From an uncultured Christensenella sp. (GTDB lineage Bacteria; Bacillota; Clostridia; Christensenellales; Pumilibacteraceae): a stretch of 64,000 bases of DNA. The stretch covers positions 299,778 through 363,777 of the forward strand of contig CAJUGC010000001.1 in assembly GCA_910585955.1 (NCBI GenBank), written 5' to 3'. The position numbers were made by a program, and so were the translations under genes. Each line of letters opens with the position of its first letter. Within the stretch, counting starts at the first letter, position 1. Below the pieces are notes generated by a model, which made no database searches, was not told where the DNA came from, and worked only from the letters and a program-made list of their open reading frames with translations. This document shows, one piece after another, positions 52,449 to 60,675 of the stretch.

Positions 52449-54026
52449 ATGAGAATAGCCATAACGGGCGCTACCGGAAACATGGGGCGCGAAGTAATGA
52501 AACAGATAATTTCGCTGGAAGCTGCGGAAGAGATACGCTGTCTTTCTCGGAGCGCGAAAAACATCGATAAGCTTTGCAAAGAATTGAAAAAACATTTGAA
52601 AAAGACAAAAAAAGACCTGTCCTTTGTAAATAAGATCACACGGCTTACAGGCAGTTTGTCCAATCCCGAAATATGCGAAAAGCTTATTGACGGCGTAGAT
52701 TATGTGCTTGCAATCGGCGCGGTCATTCCGCCGCAAGCCGATCAAAATCCCGATTCGGCGATAGATTGCAACGAACGCGGCACGGACGCGCTCGTCTCGG
52801 CGATAGAGTCAAAGGAACATCAGCCGAAGCTGTTGCACGTCTCGACAATGGCACTTTACGGCAACCGCAATTCCCGTCACCCGTGGGGAAGAGTGGGCGA
52901 TCCTCTGCTCATAAGTCCGTTCGACGTCTATGCCGCGACCAAAATGCGCGGAGAGTTCCGCGTCATGAACAGCGGTGTGAAAAGTTGGGCGGTCATACGG
53001 CAGTCGGCAATGCTTCACGACAATATGCTTTCGGGCAACATCTCGGACGGGCTGATGTTCCACACTTGCTTCAACGCGCCGCTCGAGTGGGTGACTGCGC
53101 ACGACAGCGGCGTGCTGGTTCGTCGTATTCTCGAGCGCGATATTGCGGGCGAACTCGACGAAACGAACTTTTGGAAAAAGTGTTTCAATATCGGCGGCGG
53201 AGCGGTCAACAGAATTATAGGTTACGATACGTTAAACGACGGCTTTAAGATGATAGGCGGTACGGCAAAGAACTTCTTTAAGCCCAACTATGACGCAACG
53301 CGTAATTTTCACGGGCTGTGGTTCACGGACGGCTACGAGCTTGACAAGCTTTTCGGATATATCGAGCAGGACACAACGGCTTATTGGAAGCACATTGCAA
53401 AGCTTCATCCCGTATACGGTATGGGCAAAATCGTTCCCAAAACGCTCATAGCGAAATTAGTCATAAAGCCGCTTCTCAAAAACTACAACGCGCCCGCTTA
53501 TTGGGCAAAGCACGGCGACGAGGCAAGGCTCACCGCGTACTTCGGCGGCAGAGACAAGTACGAGGCGCTTCCCGAAAAGTGGGGAGATTTTCCTCTCCTG
53601 TCCGAAGGCAGAGACGAATGGGGACAGCCCATAGACTACGAAAAACTCCGCACGACGCCGACCGAAATAGATTACGGCTTCGATTTTTCGAAAGAAGACA
53701 AGGATATAGATATTGCCGATTTAAGGAGCGTAGCCGAAGCGCACGGCGGCAAGCTCCTTTCCGAAGAGTTTGTAAAAGGCGATATGCACGCGCCCGTAAA
53801 ATGGCAGACGCAGGACGGCGAGGAATTTACGGCCTCTCCATACAGCGTGCTTCGCGCAGGACATTGGTACAACATTTCTTATAGGGAATACGCGTGGGAC
53901 TTCGACCGCCTCGCGAAAAAGGACAAGCTGTACGCTCAAATATGGTATGATTCGCATGAAAAGAACGAGGATGTGTTTTACGGGTTGGACGAAAAGTTCA
54001 ATGCGTATATGAGGGAGAGCAAATGA
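52449..54026 (+). CDS. NAD-dependent epimerase/dehydratase-family protein with C-terminal extension
   Basis: This 525-residue protein begins with an extended-SDR Rossmann domain: ITGATGNMG at residues 5-13, HVSTMALYG and YAATK supplying Ser, Tyr and Lys. The SDR part spans about 1-300. The remaining 220 residues form an unusual extension with no family I recognise (WGDFPLLSEGRDEWGQP..., HAPVKWQTQDGEEF). The stop overlaps the next ATG (ATGA), so it is coupled to a flavodoxin-ferredoxin protein. The substrate is unknown; a redox link with the partner is inferred. Confidence 0.83.
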   Translation: MRIAITGATGNMGREVMKQIISLEAAEEIRCLSRSAKNIDKLCKELKKHLKKTKKDLSFVNKITRLTGSLSNPEICEKLIDGVDYVLAIGAVIPPQADQNPDSAIDCNERGTDALVSAIESKEHQPKLLHVSTMALYGNRNSRHPWGRVGDPLLISPFDVYAATKMRGEFRVMNSGVKSWAVIRQSAMLHDNMLSGNISDGLMFHTCFNAPLEWVTAHDSGVLVRRILERDIAGELDETNFWKKCFNIGGGAVNRIIGYDTLNDGFKMIGGTAKNFFKPNYDATRNFHGLWFTDGYELDKLFGYIEQDTTAYWKHIAKLHPVYGMGKIVPKTLIAKLVIKPLLKNYNAPAYWAKHGDEARLTAYFGGRDKYEALPEKWGDFPLLSEGRDEWGQPIDYEKLRTTPTEIDYGFDFSKEDKDIDIADLRSVAEAHGGKLLSEEFVKGDMHAPVKWQTQDGEEFTASPYSVLRAGHWYNISYREYAWDFDRLAKKDKLYAQIWYDSHEKNEDVFYGLDEKFNAYMRESK

Positions 54027-54925
54027 AGATACTCATCTGCTACTTTTCCGGCACGGGCAATACAAAACGCGTAGCCGACGAATATGTTTCGAGTCTCACC
54101 GCGCTCGGGGCGAGCGTCGAGCTTTACAATATAGAGCTCGGAGGTGACATAAATCCCGATAAGTACGATATGCTCGGCATAGCTTATCCCATTTGGGCGT
54201 TTAACGCGCCGGGGATCGTACTCGACTTCGTGAGAAGGCTCGGAAAAGTCGATGCACCGATTCCTGCGTTTATTTTCAAGACGTCGGGAGAAGCTCTTCT
54301 TTTGAACAACGCGTCGTCGGATAAGTTGAAGAGCCTATTGAAAAAGAAGAGATTTACGCTGACGAACGAGTATCACTATTTAATGCCCTACAACATCATT
54401 TTCCGTCATACCGACGGCATGGCTCACAGAATGTGGACGGCGGTGGGGCAGGCTGTCCCCGCCGATTGCAGGGCTATCGTCGAGCGGCGTAAAGAGATCA
54501 TCAAGTCTATTCCTTTCGGCCGTCCCATTACGGCGGTGCTTCGGGTTCAGCAGTGGGGAGGTCGTTTCAACGGAAAGCGTTATAAGGTCACGGACAAGTG
54601 TGTGCATTGCGGCCGGTGCGTGAAAACTTGTCCGGTGCACAACATTATCGATGAAAACGGGAAAATAAAGTTCGGTAAAAAGTGCCTGATGTGTATGCGG
54701 TGCGCTTTCGAGTGCCCGAAGGACGCTATTCGCATAGGCTGGTTCGACGGCTGGCGCGTCAACGGCGCATATCATTTCGACAAACCTTACGAAGAGGGAG
54801 AAAACGCCGTCGGCGTCGACGAAAAACACGCCGAGTACTGTCGGAAATCTTACGAAAAGTATTTCGAGACCTGTCGGGAAAAAGCCGAAAAGCTTACTTT
54901 TAAAGAAGAGCAAAAGGAAGCGTAA
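54023..54925 (+). CDS. EFR1-type flavodoxin-ferredoxin protein
   Basis: This 300-residue protein has an N-terminal flavodoxin-like domain (YFSGTGNTKRVADEY is the FMN loop) and two [4Fe-4S] motifs near residues 195-240: CVHCGRCVKTCP and CLMCMRCAFECP. It matches the EFR1 family common in Clostridia. It likely passes electrons to the coupled SDR protein or another enzyme. It overlaps the SDR gene by 4 nt. Confidence 0.92.
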   Translation: MKILICYFSGTGNTKRVADEYVSSLTALGASVELYNIELGGDINPDKYDMLGIAYPIWAFNAPGIVLDFVRRLGKVDAPIPAFIFKTSGEALLLNNASSDKLKSLLKKKRFTLTNEYHYLMPYNIIFRHTDGMAHRMWTAVGQAVPADCRAIVERRKEIIKSIPFGRPITAVLRVQQWGGRFNGKRYKVTDKCVHCGRCVKTCPVHNIIDENGKIKFGKKCLMCMRCAFECPKDAIRIGWFDGWRVNGAYHFDKPYEEGENAVGVDEKHAEYCRKSYEKYFETCREKAEKLTFKEEQKEA

Positions 54926-55041
54926 ATTATTTTACCGAACAATATGCGGCATATCGAACAACGATTTGTCGCTTTTTTTGCACGCAATTCACGCTCGAAA
55001 CGTACAGAATACGTTGTTTTGTACTTAAAGAACAATATATA

Positions 55042-55050
55042 TGTTAAAAT
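55042..55050 (+). promoter_or_regulatory. Extended -10 promoter candidate for the secreted-protein gene
   Basis: TGTTAAAAT contains TG one base before TAAAAT (55045-55050). No good -35 lies at 17 bp. Confidence 0.4.
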
Positions 55051-55096
55051 ACAATGGGCGGAAAAATCCGCACTGACAAACAAAAGGAGAAAAATT

Positions 55097-56194
55097 ATGA
55101 ATAACACAAGAAAGAGATTTAAGTTTTTGGGGACACTCTTTGCGATAGCGCTGATGTTTGCATTGGCGACAGGCGCGTCATATCCCGCGACCGTGATTTC
55201 GGCAAGCGCAGAATCTGCGATAAGTGAAGCCGCAATTTCGGAAACGGCAAGCAATGCGGGCATAGAAGCTCTTGCCGATACAAGTTTCAATCGGGATCAT
55301 CTTTTATCGGGACATTCTTACGACAATACCCCACAAAGTGAGTTTGTTCGCAGACCCGTATACGGTGCGTATGATTTATCCGAAATCAGAGTCGGGGACA
55401 TTATTTACGAAGAGGCAGATAATTCGCCCGAGGGCGGTCATGCGGCAATCGTTTCGGACATATCGCACGATTCGTATTACGGCAAATATATTCAAACTAT
55501 AGAAGTGACTCCCGAAAAGGGCGTAACCTACGGTTTTTTGGATGATATAAGAATATATGAATTTAAAGCAAATATTTGTTATCTGTATTCTTCCAATTCG
55601 GCTCAAATAGCAACGGTGATTGAATTTTGCAAATCTCAACTCGGTAAAGGATATTGGTACGATACGGACAGTACACCGATGGACGACGATGTAAATCAAC
55701 CCGATTGGTATAGTTCGGAGCTTATTCATGCGGGATATAAAGCAGGAATGGGAAGAGGCATTATGGCGGGTACTACCGCAGATAATCATATGCTACCGCA
55801 TCATTTGTTTGACACTTGGGAAACGGAAACGAGACTTACCGAAGGAGATATGTTTCTTGATATAGCTATTGTGACATCGGGAGATAAGTGGACTTTTACG
55901 GTGACAAACAGATTGGAATGTGATGTTTTGTTAGCGTACAACAGTAAGTTGTGTTTTGAAAATGATGCAAAAAGTTGGAACTTAAAAGATGATGTTGTAG
56001 AAGTTACATTAAATAAAAGAAGTAGCGTAACGGTGAGAGTGAAAACCAATGTTTTTGCAACAACTGCGGCATTTAGTTGGGTGTTGGCAAATTCTAAAGT
56101 AAATAGGCGTTTCATTACATATGCTTATAATCTTTCGAAAAATGGTTCTATGACGGTTAAGCATAGCTTTATAGGTATTAACACAAATGGATAA
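55097..56194 (+). CDS. Secreted papain-fold-like (YiiX/permuted) protein
   Basis: This 365-residue protein has a signal peptide (about residues 1-37, FKFLGTLFAIALMFALATGA). A permuted-papain-like domain follows: VGDIIYEEADNSPEGGHAAIVSD contains the histidine H115, and WYSSELIHAGY (204-214) is where relatives have Y-C-S-E, so the nucleophile is Ser206 rather than Cys. A C-terminal beta domain (about 250-365) follows. GGAG precedes the ATG. It overlaps the next gene by 8 nt, so its product probably works with the ABC transporter. Activity, if any, is unclear. Confidence 0.72.
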   Translation: MNNTRKRFKFLGTLFAIALMFALATGASYPATVISASAESAISEAAISETASNAGIEALADTSFNRDHLLSGHSYDNTPQSEFVRRPVYGAYDLSEIRVGDIIYEEADNSPEGGHAAIVSDISHDSYYGKYIQTIEVTPEKGVTYGFLDDIRIYEFKANICYLYSSNSAQIATVIEFCKSQLGKGYWYDTDSTPMDDDVNQPDWYSSELIHAGYKAGMGRGIMAGTTADNHMLPHHLFDTWETETRLTEGDMFLDIAIVTSGDKWTFTVTNRLECDVLLAYNSKLCFENDAKSWNLKDDVVEVTLNKRSSVTVRVKTNVFATTAAFSWVLANSKVNRRFITYAYNLSKNGSMTVKHSFIGINTNG

Positions 56195-58355
56195 ATTGAC
56201 AGAACTCAAAAACATATCCAAAATATATGAGCGAAAGAACAAAAAGCCCGTGAAAGCACTTAGAGAGGTGAGTCTTTCTTTCGGGGACACGGGCTTTAAT
56301 TTTATTGTCGGACGCTCGGGCGGCGGCAAGACGACCCTTCTCAATATTCTTGCGGGCATAGATATGCCGTCAAGCGGCGATGTCGTTTTCGACGGCAAAC
56401 CGTTTTCGTCGTTTAAACGCGATGACTACGAGGGATTCCGAAACGAAATCGTCGGCACGGTCTTTCAAGAATACCATCTCATTCCTTACTACAATGTCGG
56501 CGAGAACGTAAAAATTGCGCTTGACTTAAAGTACGGAAAAATGAGCGAGGAAGAAAAGAAACGGCAAGTCGACGAATATTTGAGAAAAGTCGGACTGATA
56601 GACGAAGACGGCGATACGCTGTTCGACAGAGACATAGCCGAGCTTTCGGGCGGGCAAAAACAGCGCGTCGCGATTGCACGCGCCATGATAAAGAAGCCGA
56701 AAATGCTTCTTTGCGACGAGCCGACGGGTGCGCTCGACGAGAGAACGGGAAAGGAAATATTCGAACTTTTGCGCGAGTTATCTAAAGAGTGTCTCGTCAT
56801 AGTAGTCACGCACGACGAGAGCTTTGCGCGCGAGTACGGAGACAGACTCATTCGCATAGATTTGGGAACGGTTACGCAAGACAGCTCTACCGATATATAT
56901 GAGGGCGTCACTATGCAAGAACTCGACGCTTTTCCCGGGAAGATTGGATTTGTGCAGCGCATGAGAATGGGAATAAGAGTGTTGCTGTATAAGCGCGTGC
57001 GCCTTGCCATATCCATGGTTGCCGTCGTTTTTGCGTTGTTGATTGCAGGCATAAGCATTATGAATCTATCGCTTGACGAAAATTATGCGTATATAAGGCA
57101 AGCCTATGATTCAAACGGTAAATATATCCTCGTAGAGTGTGTGGACGGATTCCGCAACGAAAACGGCGACGAGTGGGAGCTGACGCATTATCCCGACGAC
57201 GGAACGGTTAAAAAGCTCAAAGAGTACGGGGCTATTCCCGTAAGCAAGAATATTACGGGAAAGAATATCCCCATAGATGAATTTAAAGAGCTTGAAATCA
57301 AAAACAAGTATGAGAGCGAGCATTGGGCGATTGCTCGGACAGCGTTCGACTATTATAAGGGAAGCATAGAGGTCGACGAGTCTATAGGACTGAAACCCGA
57401 CTCCCGTTTTCGAAATCCTTCGATTTGCAAGTTGCCGAGTTCTCCCGACGAAATTGCCGTTTCCGACATAAAATTCGAAATGTATAAACTTTGCGATTTT
57501 CTCGACGGCGACGGAATCGTGCATGGCATAAACACTCCCGACGATTTAATCGGGCTTAAGGTGCGGGAAAAATTGCCGATTGCGGGAGAGCGTGAATTTA
57601 CCGTTTGCGGCGTATTCGAAACGCCCGACAGCACTCGTATACGAAGTTATCCTGTCCGCGAGGAGACTTACGAATGTATGAGCGCCCTCGCGAGCGGGAA
57701 TTTTCTTGTAAACTATTTGTATGTTTGTCCGAATTTTTACGATCTGCTCGGCTACGAATTAAACTTTGGTCGAGACGACGATTATAATCTCGTGCGCAGA
57801 AACGCAGCTCAATATTATTTGCCGCTAAAGAACGGCGTGCGAGCAGACTACGGGCGATTGAAAGAGCTGACTTTCGAGAAGGACGGACATCGCTACGGCT
57901 ATAAAGTCTCCTGCGGCTTCAGCGACAGAGTATCGATATGGCGAGTGTTCGTAGAGGAACAGGGAGATCTGTTTTTCGGTGTGGTGAGCGCGGTAATGTC
58001 GTTTTTTGCCGTCATGATGTCGCTCGGCTATCTGCTCGGAAGCATAAACGCGCGAAAAAAAGAATTCGGCATACTCCTTAGTCTCGGCGCAAGCAGAGGA
58101 ACGGTGCGGCTTATATTCTTTATCGAGTGCATGGCGATTGCTTTGATAGAGTTCGCCGCGAGCTATCTCGGAATGTGGATATTTTGCGCGGCGTTTAACG
58201 TGGCGTTTTTCCACACCGTATATTTTGTCGCAGGGCTTTTACCTTTTGCGCTCATATTTGCGGGAAGCATAGTCTTTACGGGCATTGCCGCGCTTCTCTC
58301 GCTTTTGCCGCTCGGCAAAGTTTCGCCTAAGGACATAATAAGCCGCGCGGGGTAA
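56187..58355 (+). CDS. ABC transporter, fused ATPase and FtsX-type permease (2)
   Basis: This 722-residue fusion has the same plan as the protein at 46048. Walker A is at 42-50 (GRSGGGKTT), followed by ELSGGQKQR, Walker B LLCDEPTGALD and an H-loop VTHDE. One helix follows the ATPase (about 272-293), with three at the C-terminus. The outer domain has PDSRFRNPSICKLP, matching the paralogue. It lies between a secreted protein and a LytTR two-component system, a layout often used for peptide sensing, export or resistance (inference). Confidence 0.9.
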   Translation: MDKLTELKNISKIYERKNKKPVKALREVSLSFGDTGFNFIVGRSGGGKTTLLNILAGIDMPSSGDVVFDGKPFSSFKRDDYEGFRNEIVGTVFQEYHLIPYYNVGENVKIALDLKYGKMSEEEKKRQVDEYLRKVGLIDEDGDTLFDRDIAELSGGQKQRVAIARAMIKKPKMLLCDEPTGALDERTGKEIFELLRELSKECLVIVVTHDESFAREYGDRLIRIDLGTVTQDSSTDIYEGVTMQELDAFPGKIGFVQRMRMGIRVLLYKRVRLAISMVAVVFALLIAGISIMNLSLDENYAYIRQAYDSNGKYILVECVDGFRNENGDEWELTHYPDDGTVKKLKEYGAIPVSKNITGKNIPIDEFKELEIKNKYESEHWAIARTAFDYYKGSIEVDESIGLKPDSRFRNPSICKLPSSPDEIAVSDIKFEMYKLCDFLDGDGIVHGINTPDDLIGLKVREKLPIAGEREFTVCGVFETPDSTRIRSYPVREETYECMSALASGNFLVNYLYVCPNFYDLLGYELNFGRDDDYNLVRRNAAQYYLPLKNGVRADYGRLKELTFEKDGHRYGYKVSCGFSDRVSIWRVFVEEQGDLFFGVVSAVMSFFAVMMSLGYLLGSINARKKEFGILLSLGASRGTVRLIFFIECMAIALIEFAASYLGMWIFCAAFNVAFFHTVYFVAGLLPFALIFAGSIVFTGIAALLSLLPLGKVSPKDIISRAG

Positions 58356-58408
58356 GAGAGTTTTCTATTTATGGTATTTAAATGAAACGACGCGTCTTTT
58401 TTCGCAAC

Positions 58409-58440
58409 AAGCTTGTGCCGCTTTTTCGAAAGCTTGTGCC
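58409..58440 (+). promoter_or_regulatory. Direct-repeat operator upstream of the LytTR operon
   Basis: AAGCTTGTGCC occurs at 58409-58419 and again at 58430-58440, exactly 21 bp apart (two helical turns). The second copy ends 17 bp before the -35 box. LytTR regulators bind paired direct repeats with such spacing. A related pair precedes the GH3 gene. Confidence 0.7.
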
Positions 58441-58457
58441 TACAGTGAAGCTACCTA

Positions 58458-58486
58458 TTGACAGATTCCGCCTAATAACGTATAAT
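58458..58486 (+). promoter_or_regulatory. LytTR operon promoter
   Basis: TTGACA (58458-58463), 17 bp, TATAAT (58481-58486): perfect consensus. Confidence 0.8.
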
Positions 58487-58523
58487 TTTCCTGTGGGATA
58501 CTATGTACGGAGGGATCGGCGAG

Positions 58524-59237
58524 ATGATAAGAGTTGCGATAGTCGAAGACGAAAATCAATGGGCGGAGACATTGACGTCGTATCTCGGACGGTATTCGAG
58601 CGAAAACAAAACGCCTTTCGAAATCGTGCGCTTTGCAAACGCCGACAGCTTTTTGGACGGGTATCGTGCGGAATACGACATCGTGTTTATGGACATAGGG
58701 CTTCCGGGGACAAGCGGAATGGAAGCCGCGAAAAAACTGCGCGAAAAGGACAAGTCCGTCGCTCTCGTATTCGTCACCAACATGATGCAGTTCGCCGTCG
58801 GCGGCTATGAAGTGGATGCGCTCGATTTTATCGTCAAACCCATGTCGTATTTCACATTTGCGGTGAAACTGAAAAGGGTCATGGATAAGATCGCTTCGAA
58901 AAAGGAAACCGTGTTGCCCATAAAGACCGATACGGGCACGGTTAACATATCCTCGTCGGAACTGAAGTATGTGGAGATTATGAAACATTACGCCGTCTGG
59001 CATACGACGGACGGCAATCACCGATCGCGCGGTGCGCTTAAGGACATCGAACCGCTTTTGACGGGCTGTGATTTTGTGAGATGCAACAATTGCTATCTCG
59101 TCAACTTGAAGTTTGTAAAGGGAATTTCGGGATATACGGTCAACGTCGGCGGGGAAGAACTGCTTATAAGTCACCCCAAACGGCGGGATTTCGTGCGAGC
59201 CGTAAACAACTATTTGGGAGCGGGAAGAAATGTTTGA
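58524..59237 (+). CDS. LytTR-family response regulator
   Basis: This 237-residue protein has a receiver domain (about 1-120) with acidic residues D9-E10 and the phospho-acceptor D57 (VFMDIGLPG). A C-terminal LytTR DNA-binding domain (about 140-235) follows. GGAGG 10 nt before the ATG at 58524 sets the start; an in-frame ATG at 58503 lies upstream of that site. It overlaps the kinase gene by 8 nt. It probably binds the direct repeats upstream of its own promoter and of the GH3 gene. Confidence 0.93.
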   Translation: MIRVAIVEDENQWAETLTSYLGRYSSENKTPFEIVRFANADSFLDGYRAEYDIVFMDIGLPGTSGMEAAKKLREKDKSVALVFVTNMMQFAVGGYEVDALDFIVKPMSYFTFAVKLKRVMDKIASKKETVLPIKTDTGTVNISSSELKYVEIMKHYAVWHTTDGNHRSRGALKDIEPLLTGCDFVRCNNCYLVNLKFVKGISGYTVNVGGEELLISHPKRRDFVRAVNNYLGAGRNV

Positions 59238-60579
59238 ACCGTCGCCCTTGTTTTGGTACAAGCTCATTTTTATGGCGGAACTGCTCGTGGCGGAATGGAT
59301 GTATTCGTTTTGCCTGAAAAAGCGTAAGAAATATGTTCTCAGAAGGCTCGGCGGCATAGCGATATGTTTTGCGGCGGCGGCTGTTTTTCCCTTGGCGGCG
59401 TTCAATGCCATTTATAGTTCGTTTATGTTTTTCGTGCTGTCCGTGGTGTCGGTTTCGGTGATGAAACTTTGCTACGACGAGCCTTGGCGTAACATTATAT
59501 TCCGCGGACTTGCCGCCTATATCACGCGCCACATCGCGTATACTCTTTACGACCTTGTGCTCATGCTTCTCGGCATAAGCGAAGGCTTGCTTATCGGGAT
59601 TTACGGGGAGGACGCGACTCTTCGGTTTAACGTCTTTACGGCGGTCGTGTATGTCAATTGTTATTTCTTTACCTATTGGATATTGTTGATCTTGATGGGA
59701 ACGAGACTGAAAAAATACGACGAGCTTGTTCTGAGCGGCTTGTCTTTTCTCGTGCTGGCGACATTTATAGTTTTCGTGGATATCGTGCTCAACGCTTTTG
59801 TGGTTTACCACAGTTATACGTCGTTTGAAAAGACCTATCTGATATATCTGTATCTGTACAATGTTTTATGCAGTCTGTCGGCTTTCGTAATACAGTTCGG
59901 CATGGTGAACAGAAAAATCATGCAAAATAAGATAGATGTTCTCGGTCGTCTTTGGAAGAAGGACAGAGAGCAGTATATTATAGCAAAAGACAACATAGAT
60001 AGGGTAAACGTGCTGTGTCACGACCTCAAGTATCGCTTACGCTGTCTGGAGAGCAAAGCGGCGGACAGGGAAGAACTCAGCCGCATGGAAGAGATAATAT
60101 TTGCCTATGACACTAAGGTCAAAACGGGCAACAACGCTCTTGACGTAATCCTGACCGAAAAGAGCCTTTCGTGCCGCAAAAAGGGGATAGAATTTATGTG
60201 CATGGCGGACGGCTCGGCGCTGAGCTTCATGGAGGACGCCGACATATATTCGCTGTTCGGCAACGCGCTCGACAATGCAATAGAAGCGTCCGTGGGTGTC
60301 GCCGACGCGGAAAAGAGGATAGTGGGAGCGGTGGCAAAAAAAGTAGACGGCTTTTTGTCGGTGAACATCTACAACTATTGCGAGAACGAACCGAAGTTTC
60401 GCGACGGATTTCCCGTTACGAGCAAAAAGGACAAGGAAAACCACGGCTTCGGCGTGAGAAGTATTGCTATGATAACCGAAAAATACGGCGGCGATCTGTC
60501 TATAAACGCAAAGGACGGGATTTTCGATCTGAATCTTTTATTTCATGTCGGAATGCAAGACAGTGCCCGAAACGGTTAA
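59230..60579 (+). CDS. GHKL-domain sensor histidine kinase (AgrC/VirS type)
   Basis: This 449-residue protein has about six membrane helices (residues 10-230), a short linker with the phospho-acceptor H264 (LCHDLKYRL), and a GHKL ATPase domain with FGNALDNAIEAS (N box) and GFGVRSI (G box). This architecture senses peptides or envelope signals in Firmicutes. Its partner is the preceding LytTR regulator. The input signal is unknown. Confidence 0.92.
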   Translation: MFEPSPLFWYKLIFMAELLVAEWMYSFCLKKRKKYVLRRLGGIAICFAAAAVFPLAAFNAIYSSFMFFVLSVVSVSVMKLCYDEPWRNIIFRGLAAYITRHIAYTLYDLVLMLLGISEGLLIGIYGEDATLRFNVFTAVVYVNCYFFTYWILLILMGTRLKKYDELVLSGLSFLVLATFIVFVDIVLNAFVVYHSYTSFEKTYLIYLYLYNVLCSLSAFVIQFGMVNRKIMQNKIDVLGRLWKKDREQYIIAKDNIDRVNVLCHDLKYRLRCLESKAADREELSRMEEIIFAYDTKVKTGNNALDVILTEKSLSCRKKGIEFMCMADGSALSFMEDADIYSLFGNALDNAIEASVGVADAEKRIVGAVAKKVDGFLSVNIYNYCENEPKFRDGFPVTSKKDKENHGFGVRSIAMITEKYGGDLSINAKDGIFDLNLLFHVGMQDSARNG

Positions 60580-60588
60580 GTCCGTGCC
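60557..60588 (+). promoter_or_regulatory. Direct-repeat operator upstream of the GH3 gene
   Basis: AAGACAGTGCC (60557-60567) and AAGTCCGTGCC (60578-60588) share the AAGNNNGTGCC pattern and the 21-bp period seen at 58409. The second copy ends 7 bp before the -35 box, 10 bp (one helical turn) closer than at the LytTR promoter. The first copy lies inside the kinase gene. Confidence 0.65.
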
Positions 60589-60595
60589 AAGCCCA

Positions 60596-60624
60596 TTGAC
60601 ACGGTGTTTTCCCTCTGTTATACT
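60596..60624 (+). promoter_or_regulatory. GH3 gene promoter
   Basis: TTGACA (60596-60601), 17 bp, TATACT (60619-60624). Confidence 0.75.
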
Positions 60625-60675
60625 TGGCTCGAATTCGAAAATCGAGTTCGAAATAACAGTGAGGAGAGAAGGAAA

